From NCBI RefSeq assembly GCF_032854445.1, contig NC_088301.1, positions 45,815,116 through 45,875,115 on the forward strand: a stretch of DNA of 60,000 bases, in the 5' to 3' direction. Below the pieces are notes generated by a model. It was given only the letters and a program-made list of their open reading frames with translations, had not been told where the DNA came from and did not search any database. The translations under genes were made by a program, and so were the position numbers. The first letter of the stretch is position 1, and every line of letters starts with the position of its first letter. This DNA is from Liolophura sinensis (lineage: Eukaryota; Mollusca; Polyplacophora; Chitonida; Chitonidae). Shown one piece after another: positions 43,459-56,494 of this stretch.

Positions 43459-45864
43459 TATTTACATCAGACTGCACATCAAATTTTGACAAGTTATCTA
43501 AACCACTCGAACACCCAGACAGTCTGGTCTATATAGGTTCTCTTTGATACCGCAAAATCATCAAATTTTACTTCAATTTTAAAGTGGAATAAAAGCAATT
43601 ATTAAAAGAGTAATCTTAGAAGTCAGGTTCGGAAGTTCACAAAACATCGTTCACACTGAAGGATAACGTTACACATAAGTTTCAACTTGGATAGCTCGAA
43701 CATTTGGATGAGAATAAAACAAACTGCTGTACTAAATAGAGTTCATAACTCAAAGTTACGGAACAAAGAAACTATAGAAAAGTGGTAGAAATTAAAATCC
43801 AAGAAGTACATTCGGCAAAAAAACATACAGATTGTTTTCGGCAATTCTGTAGAAGATAGTTAATTACCTTATTCGCCTCGGCCTTCTAGCATACATGCCA
43901 TCCGTCAGTCATGATTTTGCTGTCTCGCTTCGCCATCGCTGGTCAACTTGATAGCAGCTTTAAAAACATCCCACTTTAGCTAACTTTAAAATGTACACTT
44001 GCGTAACATTGGAGAATTTACATCTCAAAAATATCAACATCAAATGTAGGAAATACATAAAAATACATATTCGAAAAGGAACATTTTTTACCGACATATG
44101 ACTTTTAGCGTTGTATCTAGGAGAGGTTCGGTTGACATTCATCTTTGCATCTTTTTTTGACCAAATACATGAACGAGTTTTCTGGAAGAACACTACATGT
44201 TTATCAATGACCCACGAATCATGATTTGCATATTCTGTTTGGAAAAGGCTGGAACTGCCTACTTGGATGAACACTGGCCAACATACAAAAAAAAAACCTG
44301 ATTCAAACGTAACCAATTACTCTGACTGTCGTACTGGACAAAGTCTGGTGGATAATTTGCGACATTACAAAACACTATACAAAATCACATTACGTATAAC
44401 TAAATTCAAATAATGTCAGCAACCCAAAAAGCAACAGTTTAACAAAATAGTAGTAAATTTCCGAATACAAAGGTAATCTATTCCGTATAAACACTTTTGA
44501 AATACAAATTAAAACTCAACATAAGAAAACTCCAACAAAATAACATCACCAAAATACAAATACGGATGTATGGAATAACATAAAAAGTAATGAATATGTA
44601 ATAAAAATGTACGAATATTTAATTTGTCATATATTTTTTGTTATTTTTCATGGAAAGACTGAAAAATACAAACAACTTTCTGAGTTGTATACTGACAACA
44701 ATATTCCCGATGTCAAACATATCCAATAAATGGTTTTTACTTGTCTTTGCCTGACCTTGATGGAATATTATGGTTTAGTCCACAACATCTAATCTCAAAA
44801 TATACCTGATACATCATTTTGCTGTAGCAACTGTCTACAAAATGAAACTTGCAATAGGCAGCCCATGCATTTGCTGCATACATGACGATAGAAAATGGTG
44901 TATTTAACAAATGACTTCCAGTTTTACAAAGTGAAGTTGTACAAATTTAGCAGCAGGATATAGTTCCACGATATGTCACTGCCGTTTGCAGCGTGTATAT
45001 AATCTCCTCTGTTTAAGACATACTTCCCAAGAGTAAGGCAGTACAATGACGACTACTGTACCTGACATGCCTGAGTGACAGGTAATCAGTTGAAAACAGG
45101 ATATCATGAGATCAGTGATATGCCACCAGGGATCTAGCCAGTCGCAAGGGTAAGATCAAGTCTTCCAAGCTGTTACAAACATTCGCTAAGGTAACACGCT
45201 AACACTATAAGACGCCCAAAATACATACGTAAGTTAATGCCGTAGTACGAGTATTCATAGGTTAAGGTGCATGGTTACACAATTGAGCGGATTACAAAGG
45301 TATACGGAATGATAAAATACTGTGTTCCAGCTAAGATTGATTCAGATTATTTCTAATGCAAAACCTACAAAACCACAAAACAATTTAACTGGCAACAAAC
45401 AACCAGACAACATGTAATAACATTACAAATGTTTATCACTTTAATAATTTCAACCAAACAACATAACTGCAGTATGCTGAGAAGTATCCATCATTTATAA
45501 GTCTTAAGACAAACAACGCATAGACATAGTCCAGTAAAGAGCTGACACCTTCCTACACTGTATTCTCGACAACAAACAGCCTTGCGTGCTTTTTTACACG
45601 CACACATCTTATATCCGCATTTGCGCTTTTCAGTGTCCTAGATAGCGGAATAAATGGAGTTGATTTCATGAATTTGACCAAATGGAGTAGATGCAAATAT
45701 ATATAGCAACAAAATCAACACTAATCTGCACAGAAGTAGACATTACTTGGCACGAAAAAGAGGTGCGAAAAAGTGGAAATAAAGATCGACTGGGAAGGGG
45801 GCACCTAGTAAGCCACAAAGGCAGAACATTCAAAGCTTTCAAAATCCTAACAATCTATAAAGAA

Positions 45865-48800
45865 TCAAACGCCACCAGGATTTCTAATAATTTTTTGCTG
45901 TTTATATTGTCCGAAATTTTTAACAGGCTGTTGAACTTTTCCTTGCTGTATTCCTTTAATTCCTTTTATTATCGGTACTTTGAGTGGAACCTTTTGATTT
46001 ATTTGATACTGAGGGTTTGCTTTTAAAACTGGAACTTTTTTAGGTAATGCTTTAAGGTTCATTTGGTTAAACTTAATAGCATTTTGTTGTCGTTGTTGTT
46101 GAAGTCTGAGTTGTGCAATTGCCTGAGGTGTCAGCTGAACAGGCTTTCCACTACCAACGGCCATTCCCATCCCATGACGAACCGGTACCTTTCCAGGTAA
46201 TACGCGTCCTTGCACAGGCTTGTGCAAAGGTGGCTTGGGCGGAACAGACGGATCTTCACTGTGTCCAAACACCGCTCCTATGATTAGTTCCACCAAGTCA
46301 ATGTTTTCTTCGTGCTGGTGATCGTCATCTCTTGGCAGAACTCTCCCTTGAACGTACCTTGATGGACCTTTCGGTGGATGCTGAGCGTCAGCGCCACCAC
46401 CCATAGAAAAAATGCGCTTAACAGCATTCACAGCTTTGCCAATTATTCCAGGTTCCTCTTTTTTGACTGGTTTAGCATATTTTGATTTCTTCGGGGTTGG
46501 ACAGCTACCCTTTTTGGTACATTGCTTAAATTCTTCACTATCGGGAATACCATCACCGTCATCGTCATCATCAAGGTGATCTGGGATTCCGTCATTGTCG
46601 TCATCTTCGTCAAGGTAGTCTGGGATGCCATCGCCATCCGTGTCCACTTCCTTGTCAGGAATATCATCGCCATCAGCATTATCATCTTTATGATCTGGTA
46701 TGCCATCTCCATCGGCGTCTTCTTCCTCGTCTGGAATACCATCTCCGTCCGCATCCGTGTCCAAGTGGTCAGGAATTCCATCACCGTCAGTATCAGGAAG
46801 GTTATCTGGAATACCGTCACCGTCCGCATCAGGATCCATGTAGTCTGGAATTCCATCACCATCCGTATCCTCATCTTCATCCTTTATGCCGTCACCGTCG
46901 TCATCATCATCTAAGTAGTCCGGAATACCATCATTATCGTCATCATCATCAAGGTAATCCGGAATTCCGTCTCCATCCGTGTCTTTTTCCATAAAGTCCG
47001 GAATTCCATTTCCGTTCGCATCTGAATCCAAGTGATCCGGAATACCGTCGCCGTCGTCATCATCATCCTGATAGTCTGGAATGCCGTCGCCATCTGTGTC
47101 TACTTCAAGATGGTCAGGAATACCATCGTTGTCATCGTCATCATCCAGATAATCAGGAATACCATCTCCGTCACTGTCCTCTTCCTTGTCGGGTATACCA
47201 TCGCCATCGTCGTCGTCATCAAGGTGGTCTGGAATACCATCACCATCATCATCATCGTCTAAATAGTCTGGGATGCCGTCACCGTCTGTGTCCTTTTCCA
47301 TGTTGTCCGGAATTCCATCACCATCTGCGTCATTGTCAATATTGTCTGGTATGCCATCGCCATCGTCATCATCATCTAAATGATCAGGTATACCGTCTCC
47401 GTCTGTGTCTCTCTGTTTACTGTCTGGAATACCGTCATTGTCCCAGTCATCATCAAGGTGATCAGGAATTCCGTCACCGTCACTGTCCTCTTTGTCGTCT
47501 GGGATACCATCACCATCATCGTCGTCATCAAGCTCATCGGGAATACCGTCATTGTCATCATCGTCATCTAGGTAATCCGGGATTCCATCACCGTCCGTGT
47601 CCTTCTCGAGGTAATCTGGTATACCGTCACCATCGTCGTCATCGTCTTCAGAATCCGGAATGCCGTCGTTGTCATCGTCATCATCCAAATAGTCAGGAAT
47701 TCCATCTCCATCAGTATCAAGCTCTTGTGCATCTGGTATACCATCACCATCATCGTCATCATCCAAATAATCAGGTATTCCATCGTTATCATCGTCATCA
47801 TCTAAGTGATCAGGAATTCCATCGCCATCTGTGTCAATTTGCTGGTCATCAGGTATACCATCGTTATCCCAGTCATGATCTTGACTATCAGGAATGCCAT
47901 CACCGTCACTGTCCTCTTGATCATCAGGAATACCATCGCCATCATCGTCATCATCAAGCTCGTCTGGAATACCGTCATTATCATCATCATCATCCAGGTA
48001 ATCTGGAATTCCATCTCCATCTGTATCTTTTTCCAAATAATCCGGAATTCCGTTCCCATTGTCATCATCGTCTTCATCATCTGGTATTCCGTCATTGTCG
48101 TCATCGTCGTCAAGATAATCTGGGATGCCATCTCCATCTGTGTCTATTTCCTGATAATCGGGTATTCCATCTCCATCAGCGTCTTCATCTAAGTGGTCTG
48201 GGATTCCATCATTATCATCGTCATCGTCCAAATGATCTGGTATTCCATCTCCATCAGAGTCAATCTGCTGGTCGTCGGGGATTCCATCATTGTTCCAATC
48301 GTTGTCTTTGCTGTCCGGAATGCCATCACCGTCACTGTCCTCTTGATCATCAGGAATACCATCGCCATCATCGTCATCATCAAGCTCGTCTGGAATACCG
48401 TCATTATCATCATCATCATCCAGGTAATCTGGAATTCCATCTCCATCTGTATCTTTTTCCAAATAATCCGGAATTCCGTTGCCGTTGTCATCATCGTCCT
48501 GGTCGTCTGGAATTCCGTCATTATCATCATCGTCGTCAAGATAATCTGGTATGCCATCTCCGTCAGTGTCTATTTCCTGATAATCGGGTATTCCATCTCC
48601 ATCAGCGTCTTCATCCAAGTGGTCTGGGATTCCATCATTATCATCGTCATCGTCTAGGTAATCTGGGATGCCATCGCCGTCCGTATCTTTTTGCTTGTAA
48701 TCCGGTATACCGTCGCCATTTGCATCACCTTCCTGATCGTCCGGAATACCATCACCATCGTCGTCCTTATCAAGACGATCAGGAATACCGTCATTATCAT

Positions 48801-49530
48801 CATCGTCATCGAGGTAGTCAGGTATTCCGTCCCCATCGGTATCGATTTGCTTGTAATCCGGGATTCCATCGCCATTGTCATCCTCATCGAGGTGGTCGGG
48901 TATGCCATCGTTATCATCATCGTCATCAAGATAATCAGGAATTCCGTCACCATCTGAATCTTTTTCTTGTGAATCTGGGATACCATCACCATCAGCATCA
49001 TCATCAAGGTGATCCGGAATACCATCATTGTCGTCGTCATCGTCTAAATAGTCAGGTACTCCGTCACCGTCTGTGTCAATCTGTTGATAATCTGGTATAC
49101 CGTCTCCATCGGCGTCTCCGTCAAGGTGATCTGGAATACCGTCACCATCAGCATCAGCTTCTTGATCATCAGGAATTCCATCTCCATCATCGTCATCATC
49201 CAGATGATCAGGGATACCGTCATTGTCATCGTCATCATCCAGGTAGTCTGGAATTCCATCTCCATCAGTGTCAATTTCCTGGTAATCAGGAATTCCATCT
49301 CCGTCATCGTCATCATCTAAATGATCTGGAATTCCATCATTATCATCATCATCATCCAGGTAGTCTGGAACGCCGTCACCATCTGTATCTAAAGTTTTAT
49401 CAATAGGGCGAATAGGTTTCTTTGGGACTGCCCCTCTGGGTTTCGGCTGAGAGGCTGTCTTTTTCGTTGCTTGTTGGGCCGCATCTACCCCGAAGGACAT
49501 TAGTCTACGCCGACAGGCTGTGCATACTTC
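45865..49530 (-). CDS. Giant Asp-rich DGDGIPD-repeat calcium-loop protein (terminal exon)
   Basis: One exon of 1221 codons plus stop. A T-rich tract ending CTTTTACAG precedes 49530 and is a strong splice acceptor, so this is probably the last exon, entered in phase 0. The open frame does reach an ATG at 49578. The segment starts [20 protein letters not shown], then a basic linker. About 74 tandem motifs of the form D-x-D-G-D-G-(I/V)-P-D follow (46540-49390), spaced mostly 12-13 residues and linked by [16 protein letters not shown] or YQEID. About half of the residues are Asp in canonical stretches. The D-x-D-x-D-G-x-x-D spacing is a calcium loop as in thrombospondin type 3 repeats, but the animal repeat's cysteines are absent, so the style matches bacterial TSP3 repeats. 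The last 224 residues hold CTKKGSC, two copies of VQGRVLP, and a Gln/Lys-rich basic tail ending IIRNPGGV. It likely binds many calcium ions; an extracellular or mineral-matrix site is inferred. No signal peptide was found. Confidence 0.85.
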   Translation of the reverse strand, partial: EVCTACRRRLMSFGVDAAQQATKKTASQPKPRGAVPKKPIRPIDKTLDTDGDGVPDYLDDDDDNDGIPDHLDDDDDGDGIPDYQEIDTDGDGIPDYLDDDDDNDGIPDHLDDDDDGDGIPDDQEADADGDGIPDHLDGDADGDGIPDYQQIDTDGDGVPDYLDDDDDNDGIPDHLDDDADGDGIPDSQEKDSDGDGIPDYLDDDDDNDGIPDHLDEDDNGDGIPDYKQIDTDGDGIPDYLDDDDDNDGIPDRLDKDDDGDGIPDDQEGDANGDGIPDYKQKDTDGDGIPDYLDDDDDNDGIPDHLDEDADGDGIPDYQEIDTDGDGIPDYLDDDDDNDGIPDDQDDDDNGNGIPDYLEKDTDGDGIPDYLDDDDDNDGIPDELDDDDDGDGIPDDQEDSDGDGIPDSKDNDWNNDGIPDDQQIDSDGDGIPDHLDDDDDNDGIPDHLDEDADGDGIPDYQEIDTDGDGIPDYLDDDDDNDGIPDDEDDDDNGNGIPDYLEKDTDGDGIPDYLDDDDDNDGIPDELDDDDDGDGIPDDQEDSDGDGIPDSQDHDWDNDGIPDDQQIDTDGDGIPDHLDDDDDNDGIPDYLDDDDDGDGIPDAQELDTDGDGIPDYLDDDDDNDGIPDSEDDDDDGDGIPDYLEKDTDGDGIPDYLDDDDDNDGIPDELDDDDDGDGIPDDKEDSDGDGIPDHLDDDWDNDGIPDSKQRDTDGDGIPDHLDDDDDGDGIPDNIDNDADGDGIPDNMEKDTDGDGIPDYLDDDDDGDGIPDHLDDDDDGDGIPDKEEDSDGDGIPDYLDDDDDNDGIPDHLEVDTDGDGIPDYQDDDDDGDGIPDHLDSDANGNGIPDFMEKDTDGDGIPDYLDDDDDNDGIPDYLDDDDDGDGIKDEDEDTDGDGIPDYMDPDADGDGIPDNLPDTDGDGIPDHLDTDADGDGIPDEEEDADGDGIPDHKDDNADGDDIPDKEVDTDGDGIPDYLDEDDDNDGIPDHLDDDDDGDGIPDSEEFKQCTKKGSCPTPKKSKYAKPVKKEEPGIIGKAVNAVKRIFSMGGGADAQHPPKGPSRYVQGRVLPRDDDHQHEENIDLVELIIGAVFGHSEDPSVPPKPPLHKPVQGRVLPGKVPVRHGMGMAVGSGKPVQLTPQAIAQLRLQQQRQQNAIKFNQMNLKALPKKVPVLKANPQYQINQKVPLKVPIIKGIKGIQQGKVQQPVKNFGQYKQQKIIRNPGGV
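46540..49390 (-). repeat. Coding tandem array of 36-39 bp units with 426-bp higher-order repeat
   Basis: The DNA encoding the DGDGIPD motifs is itself a diverged tandem array. Within it, 47896 and 48322 begin nearly identical segments offset by exactly 426 bp (142 codons). Both contain the same [16 protein letters not shown] variant. This shows a later block duplication on top of the basic unit amplification. The array also creates long open frames on the other strand and in other frames. Confidence 0.85.
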
Positions 49531-52500
49531 CTGTAAAAGACAAAACAAATTTTTAAAAAAATGTGGGGAATACAGCAAACCTTATAAAACATGTAATATT
49601 CGGTACGTTGCTAGTAACTGTTCAGCCTATTTGACAAAACACCAAAAATGAATTTAGTATGTACTAGAACAACGTATGGAATTGTTTAATACATTTCGCT
49701 CACCGATAGAGACCATATCATGAATTCATATCATCAGTTCTGTGGAATTTACAGTTTGTATGCTCGATACTTGTATTGCCTTACTTGTACATGTGTTTAG
49801 CGTACCAAAATGTTATTCATTTGACACTTTAACAGTTTTGCACCAGTTTAGCAGATGACCTTATAGTTGGCGTATTAAAATTTCCAAACCTGGAATATTT
49901 CCAGCTTACACTAAGTTACCTCATTTTTTGCTCACACTTTGGAGACAAATTCGTTAATTCTGAACAGAGACGAGAGGTCATCTTTTTTTTTTTACAGAAT
50001 AGTGTACATGAAATTTTAAAAAATGAAAACTTCGATATTATTCGAATATTATGGTTAATTTGTAAACGGGGATCTCATGTCAAAAATGTCAGTGTAATTA
50101 ACTTACCTGCCGTATATGGGGATATGAAAATTTAATTATTTTTCACAAAACAATTACCACTACTAAACAAACTGAGTCGACATCTTTTGCACTAAAATAT
50201 AAGTGTGCTAAATTTTTATTTTACTCGATATCTCCTTTATCCTACTGAGAAATATCTACCTATACTAAGAGACCACTAATGTGAAGTACTTTTTTATGAT
50301 TTTCTCATACACATTCATAGTTACAGCTGAATGATGTATTTTATTGTCATTTTCTTGGTATTTCTGTGCTGTTCGTTTTTCTTTTCGCAACTTCATTATT
50401 TGCAACTGTTTGAGAAAATATTATGTCAGTGTCACTAGCTTCAATGCTATAGTTGAGGCGGTTCCACAATCGGCGTCCTTGATCACCGGTTCACAGTTGA
50501 CTTTTTCATTCAGTGTATAGCGATTTGCGCCAGCTATTTCCATTTTGTTATAACTCTCTCACTATTACGTATATACCAACAACCATTATTCAAGCCACGA
50601 ACATCACTTATCCTGTTCAGCTATGAGAAATATTTCAGCCATTCTTGGAATGCCTAAGTCACCCATTGAAACGTTACCGGTTAGTCAGTGAAACCACATG
50701 GGTTCCATGTCCCTTTATACTGTCTCGTATACAGTCTAATGGGGGACCTGTCCTGCCAAAAAAATCGGACCAAATCCGTGTAGTGTTTTGTTTATTCCTG
50801 CCTCGTGCTGACAATTTGTTGACAAACTGATGGTGTAGTATGGTCATGTTTTTCTTTACAAGAAAGCAATGGTCAATTGGAATTTGACCCGAGTGCCATT
50901 GTGCGAGAAAAAGTTTCCCCAAAGGTACCCCCAAAAAGGTTGGGCAGATGCTTGAAGGCAGATGTTCCTAGAAATCATTCTCTCATATAACAAGCATTCT
51001 GCAAGTATTGAGAAAGCAATAACATTAATGTCCCCTACCAGTTGAGCTATCAGAACAATAGATATGTCAAGTACACAACAGAACCAGGACATGCTCTAAG
51101 TTTGTTCTAAAATAGACGATACAGCTTGAACATGATTTGTTTATATATTCTCAGCAATCCATCGTACCCACCTGCGTTATCAACTGTTTTGACAAAAAGT
51201 CCAGAAACACGACAAAAACGGTCAGAATTTTGTCAGAAATGGACTAAACTCAAATTTGATCTGCAACTTGTCAAGGTGAAGCCATGTGACAATAGTTTCA
51301 ATTTAACACGATGAAACGTCCTGATAAAAAAAGTTCGGATAACTGATTAGTGACGAATAGATTGACTGACGAACTGATACGAATGTAAATTAACATCTGT
51401 TACCTGGTTAGGACTAATTACTAGTTTTGATCAATCTTTAAGCGATGTTTATTGATTTACAACTCGATTTCTCACGTCAAGTCTTCATTTAATTCCAGTA
51501 CATCTCAACGTTCAGCAAGCGTATCTGGTATTAGGTAACCAGTGTCTTCCAATGTTGAGTCATCGATTTTCGTCCTCTAAAATATTCTGTTATTGTCATC
51601 ATGCTACCCGTGTTTTCGTATTGTTCGTTTAACTTATCGGCAAAATTGGCAGTTGAGTGATTGAAACTGTCATGCACAGACAGTATTCTCTAATTATATT
51701 GTGCTAAGACCTTGCCATTAAATCAATAAGAAACACCAAAATTATTATACTGTCACAACTATGACTGTTTATCGTATGCGTAAGGATTGCGGAGCAGTGA
51801 CTTCATATGTTATGGAGTTGTAAATCATTGTGGTGGTAAAAGACAGGGTGGGGAGTTAGTACACAGCTTTACCACAGAGGTCTTTGATATGCAAAACTGT
51901 ATTTGCAATCCATGTACCATGGGAGGCAATTACAACCCTGCAAAAGCTATGAGGTAAGACTTCCTTGATCTTTGATATGCAGATCACTACAGGCCTATGA
52001 TTGGCCAAAAACTTTAACCAAACTGGACACCGACAGTGCTACCGACAGCATCTACACGACCCTACTGTCACAATACCTTTCCTCGCTTCGTAAGGGGAGG
52101 TTAAAATATTACTCTCCACAACCGCTGTCCGACACATCACTCCTTACTGAATAATCATGACGTCACCCGAAAGAATGAAGATTTGGGGTTTAACATGCCT
52201 TGGAAAAAGTAGTCTTACTTTTCTATAATGTGGAACCCTGTAACCTATCAATTTATATGCATTGTGGTGCTACGTGTCACTAACGACAGAAAATTTTGGT
52301 AGTGCATGGGAGTGATTTTATAGACACTCCTATGGGTTACAAGTTAAAAGAAACAAACCATAATGTTGATCTCCTAATCTGCTTCGCTCGTGTATTTCAA
52401 CAGATGTTAAGATCCTGCTGTCGTTTGTCGTATGGGGCATGTTGTATGGTTGAGCCATTTTCTCTCGATTATAGAGTTACCAGTGATACAGCGCTGAAAG

Positions 52501-55289
52501 TGTTACCCATCATTTCTCGTGTTCGTTTAGGTCAGCTGATGTTGAGTCATTATTTCTTGCACTTGACAAACGTCCAGTCATGTCTTGCATTCCACAAGGT
52601 TCGTCAAGCCGTTATTTCTCGTGTTTGACTATGAATTATGTTCAAAGTTTCTCGCATTGGAAAAGTCTTCCATCCCCATACCAGTCCATTGCACTTAATG
52701 TTTTATTCAAACCCTATAGGTTACCAATAGGCAATATAAGCTATAAGCAATCTTTTCCCTACACATCGGTTGGCTTGCCTTATCTCACTGTCCCTACTGG
52801 CATGTTTTACAAAGCAATTTAATCTTTAAAATTCACTAAATCGGTCTTCCTAACACCGTCGTTTTGCCAGCATTCCTGTATGGAATATCTTGATGAGAAA
52901 TTCCCCATTCACGGTAAGGCTACATTTTAGGTTTACCTTTTCAAATTTTCCTTTTCTTTTACTGCCTATCACGCTTTTTAGTGAATGCCTTCTCCGGGTG
53001 TTTTTATTAATTTTCATCCTCAGGTCAATCTAACTCAATATGAACTTTCTTCGAAATATGGGACGGACACGTGCACACTTTGTGAAGGTATCCACTACCA
53101 AGTCAGGAAGTCAAGTGTGAAATCGTTATTTCAGTGTCTTATTATACAGGTAGGTTAAAGATTTGAATATTTATAAGCTTTGCCTATCAGGCAATTACCC
53201 AGTGACCAGGTGCTGGCGATTGCAATCTTCTAATTGTCAAATATAACTTTTTTACGAGAACCTAATTTGTAGTGATTATCGTATAAACAAGGTCTTGCAC
53301 CTATTCTGCCTTCCGAAGCTGTACGGAGACAAGATGACACTCTGTTACATAGAGTTGTTTACATATAGGTTTGCCCATTAATAAGGAGAAACAGAAGCTG
53401 TAGTACAGGCAGGCCCAATACGAAATGAATTCATTTGTCCTATGTGCGATCAAACAGTTCAAACAATTATGTGTTTAGTACAGGCGTGTGCACGGTTTTA
53501 TTTGAAAACGAAATCTTATTATAAAAGTCGATTATAATAAACCTGTACCTCGTTATCCATAATCATTTATTCATTCAGGCCGGCATTTACCAAACAAACA
53601 AAAAAAAGTATGCTGTCCTGCAGTTTTATATGGAGGAAATGTCACCTAACCTGATCGTATCTGAGGTGATAACCTCGCCATTCTGTGTTGTTTTCATCAT
53701 GGCAGAAATTAACATTTGACCTTGTACTAGTTGCAACATCAGGTCAATACGGTTGATCGCATGCAATTGCAAAAGCAATACGAAAATATACAATTGCAGT
53801 TGTAACAACCATTATTGCGATCCATGCTTTTACGATAACAGTTGGTAGTTGCACTCAAGACCGTGATACTTTTTTTCATTACAAACCAACTCGAAAATCT
53901 CAATTAAGCTATAGACTACTGATTCCTTGAGTGCTTGAGTGCAAGGAAATTTTCGGAAGAAAGTTGTTACTTAAAATGATACCAATGGAGAAAAGGCGCG
54001 AAATTCATGCAAGGCCAAATCTCGCTTTGGCGAGATTTCCACATTATCAGTTAGACTCGTGTCCACTGGTCATGTTCTGTCATTTTGGTAAGTCATTTTA
54101 AAAAAAAGTCGACTCACACTTAACTGTAGTCAATGAAAAGCTAGATTGTTGATCAGAAAGCTACCTTAGTGGAAGAGCATTTCGTGCATTCAAATACGTC
54201 AGCTTCGATAAATGTCACACTCCCATCTCTGCAATGTGTTCGTTCGTGGACAGTGGACATATATGCAATTGTGATGTGCAAGATTGTGGAGTGCTCAATT
54301 GCAAGACCGTGGAGTGGTTTTACCTGACGCCACATGAAATGATTCTGCACGGCACAGGAACATCCTTGTACGCCCAATAAAAGATCTTAGACTTAAGTCA
54401 AAGTTTCAAATCCATTTTAAAATTAATATTTCTTACGTAACAATGTAAGAATATTGCTTGACAACTTAAATTCTGTTAAATTACTGTAAACTAAATTTCA
54501 GCTAAAATAATGGAAAGGATCATGCCAAGTTTAATGACTGAAATTTTGACTTGAATCTAAGGCTGCTTCATGATCCCGTGGCCCGGTAATTTATCTGCAC
54601 GACTTTAATTGCACGTGTATTAAATTAGGAGGATGTATAGAGTCCCAATCGCAGAAGTGAAAAAAATAAATAAAAAATTTCTCTACTCTGTAGAAGACGG
54701 GGAATGCAACTAATGCGAAACCATACCTCAACAGTTTGGAATTACACTTTTCAAGCACGTTGTCTAATCTCGACCATGTCCGCATCTGAAGGCTCTTGGA
54801 GTATCGCTGACGTATACGTAATTAAGTCTGCTATACATTATACATTGTGTGACACAACTGGAATTACATGTAGAGGTATACTGTTTATTGATTAATTGAT
54901 ATAGGTAATGTCTGGTGAGACAATTAACCATTAGTCAGTTTATCATGCCGTAATAAGTTAAATTAAATGGCAGGCACACAAGCATAATATGAACACAAAT
55001 AATGCAATGGTTAAAACAAGCATGTATGTAACTCCTAAAAGCAAAAAATCACTAGAGATCCAGGAAAGGATTGGTCCTTTCGTTGATTACGCCAGGGAAT
55101 GAAGAAACACTTCCGGTAATTGCATATACTTGGCAGAAAGTATCACGGCTTTAATAAGAATTTAGGACTCTAACACTACTGAACTCTGAGAGTTAAGCAA
55201 TGCCACAGTAATTCTAGCGGTGACAATACACGTTCACTCCTTCCATTTCCAAGGCTTTTTTTTTTTTTTTTTACCTAAATTCACATGGT

Positions 55290-55290
<1 letters not shown>
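49531..55290. other. Long stretch without an identified gene
   Basis: The missing 5' exon or exons of the Asp-rich gene should lie here on the minus strand, but none with a start codon, leader and phase 0 donor was convincing. A donor-like GGCAG-GTAAGT at about 50100-50110 has no in-frame ATG and meets a stop 12 codons upstream. Short ORFs near 50.7-51.1, 52.3-52.8 and 54.2 kb show no domains. A small perfect hairpin, AAATCTCGC-TTTG-GCGAGATTT, occurs near 54020. Confidence 0.4.

Positions 55291-55292
<2 letters not shown>

Positions 55293-55331
<39 letters not shown>
55293..55331. repeat. (AT)n microsatellite
   Basis: AT dinucleotide run following a T-rich stretch. Confidence 0.95.
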
Positions 55332-55334
<3 letters not shown>

Positions 55335-55507
55335 TATTGCTGTTTTGCCCTTTTGTAAAACAGAGCTCTTCTTTATCTGGTTTTAAGACGACATTTCAAG
55401 AACACACCTACTTTATAATTTATAAAAAAAAAGTGTCTCAGAGAGGATGAACTAAAAAAGGACAAAAAAAAACACAAAACATATTAACTTAAACATATAT
55501 TAACAGA

Positions 55508-56494
55508 TTTATTGTCAAAATTCCAAAGCCAAACAGCGTGGCCTTCAAGAAAATCCCACAGGAATTATACTAGCAAGCAAATGGATTACAATGAGATTTG
55601 AGCAGAGTTTTTGATGTCACTGATCAGAAATGTATAGCATTAAGTAGACGCTACATTAGTTGCTACATACAAGTATATTTAACAAACTGTAAGGACATTC
55701 GGTTAGAGATGTTGAAAGGAACTTGGGGAGTGCTTGTGGTAGTTCTCTCCACAGCGGAGTTATCCCCCTTACAAGCTGGTGACAAACACAAAACATCACA
55801 CTATATGTATATAAGAAAACTTCATGCCTGAATTCAAATACATGAATGAAAATTTCATACTCAAAACACACAAAACATTTAATGGATAACGGAACAAGAA
55901 AATGATCCTCGTTTCTGCTGATATTTATTTGTAACTGTTTAATCACCTACACGGTGTGATACTTAATGTGTTGTCATCAGTTTTTGTGTAAAGAGCAAAT
56001 AGGATTTTCAGATTCCAATAATACACAAGTGTACTTTGACGGAAATCTTTACGTTGTCTCTTATCTGCTCCACAGTATACACAAGTTCTATGCAGAATAA
56101 ATAGAGTCTGTAACTGCATGAAGAACTGACGAGACAGATAAGTACATATTGCCGGATTTGGTAGATGACTTTATAAGAATCCGATACTATATTTAAACAC
56201 ATCCCACTTTGCCTTTCACAACTCTGCCTCATGATGATAAACGTTACTGAAGATGAAAGTGACGATGAAGCTGTTAAATTTTCTTCCAATGAACAATCAC
56301 ACTACAAATGGACGCCTATGCAGTGTTTTTGTCCTCTCATGATAGACAATACGGCACCAAGGGAAATGTAACCCATAATCCAGGATTCAGCAATGACTTT
56401 CTGGAAATTTCTGTACAGGACACCTCTTTCAAAAGGACGTCAAAAATATACAATTTAAAAAAAAAATAAAAACAAAAAACTAATAAGCTGTGTG
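55508..56494 (-). other. Probable endoplasmin 3' untranslated region
   Basis: Follows the KDEL stop. Minus-strand AATAAA occurs at 55924-55929 and 55508-55513, either of which could end the transcript. No other gene is seen. Confidence 0.4.

Noticed and set aside
43960-44316. 118-codon minus-strand ORF
   Set aside because: Lies in the probable 3' untranslated region of the Asp-rich gene, with no domain or splice support.
47727-49406. 559-codon plus-strand open frame, His-rich
   Set aside because: It is the antisense shadow of the GAT-rich repeat array. Periodic coding DNA keeps several frames open, and other frames here give Met/Thr-rich or Ile/Val-rich shadows of equal quality.
50100-50145. 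Candidate upstream exon of the Asp-rich gene ending in CGGCAG-GTAAGT
   Set aside because: In the required phase a stop lies 12 codons upstream and there is no ATG, so it could at most be untranslated.
50674-51092. Overlapping minus-strand ORFs of 78-86 codons
   Set aside because: No domain, leader or splice support; residue composition looks random. Considered as the missing 5' exon of the Asp-rich gene but phase and donor do not fit.
52296-52822. Two overlapping plus-strand ORFs of 110 and 80 codons
   Set aside because: No recognisable motif, no splice context and no repeat homology; AT-rich background gives such ORFs by chance.
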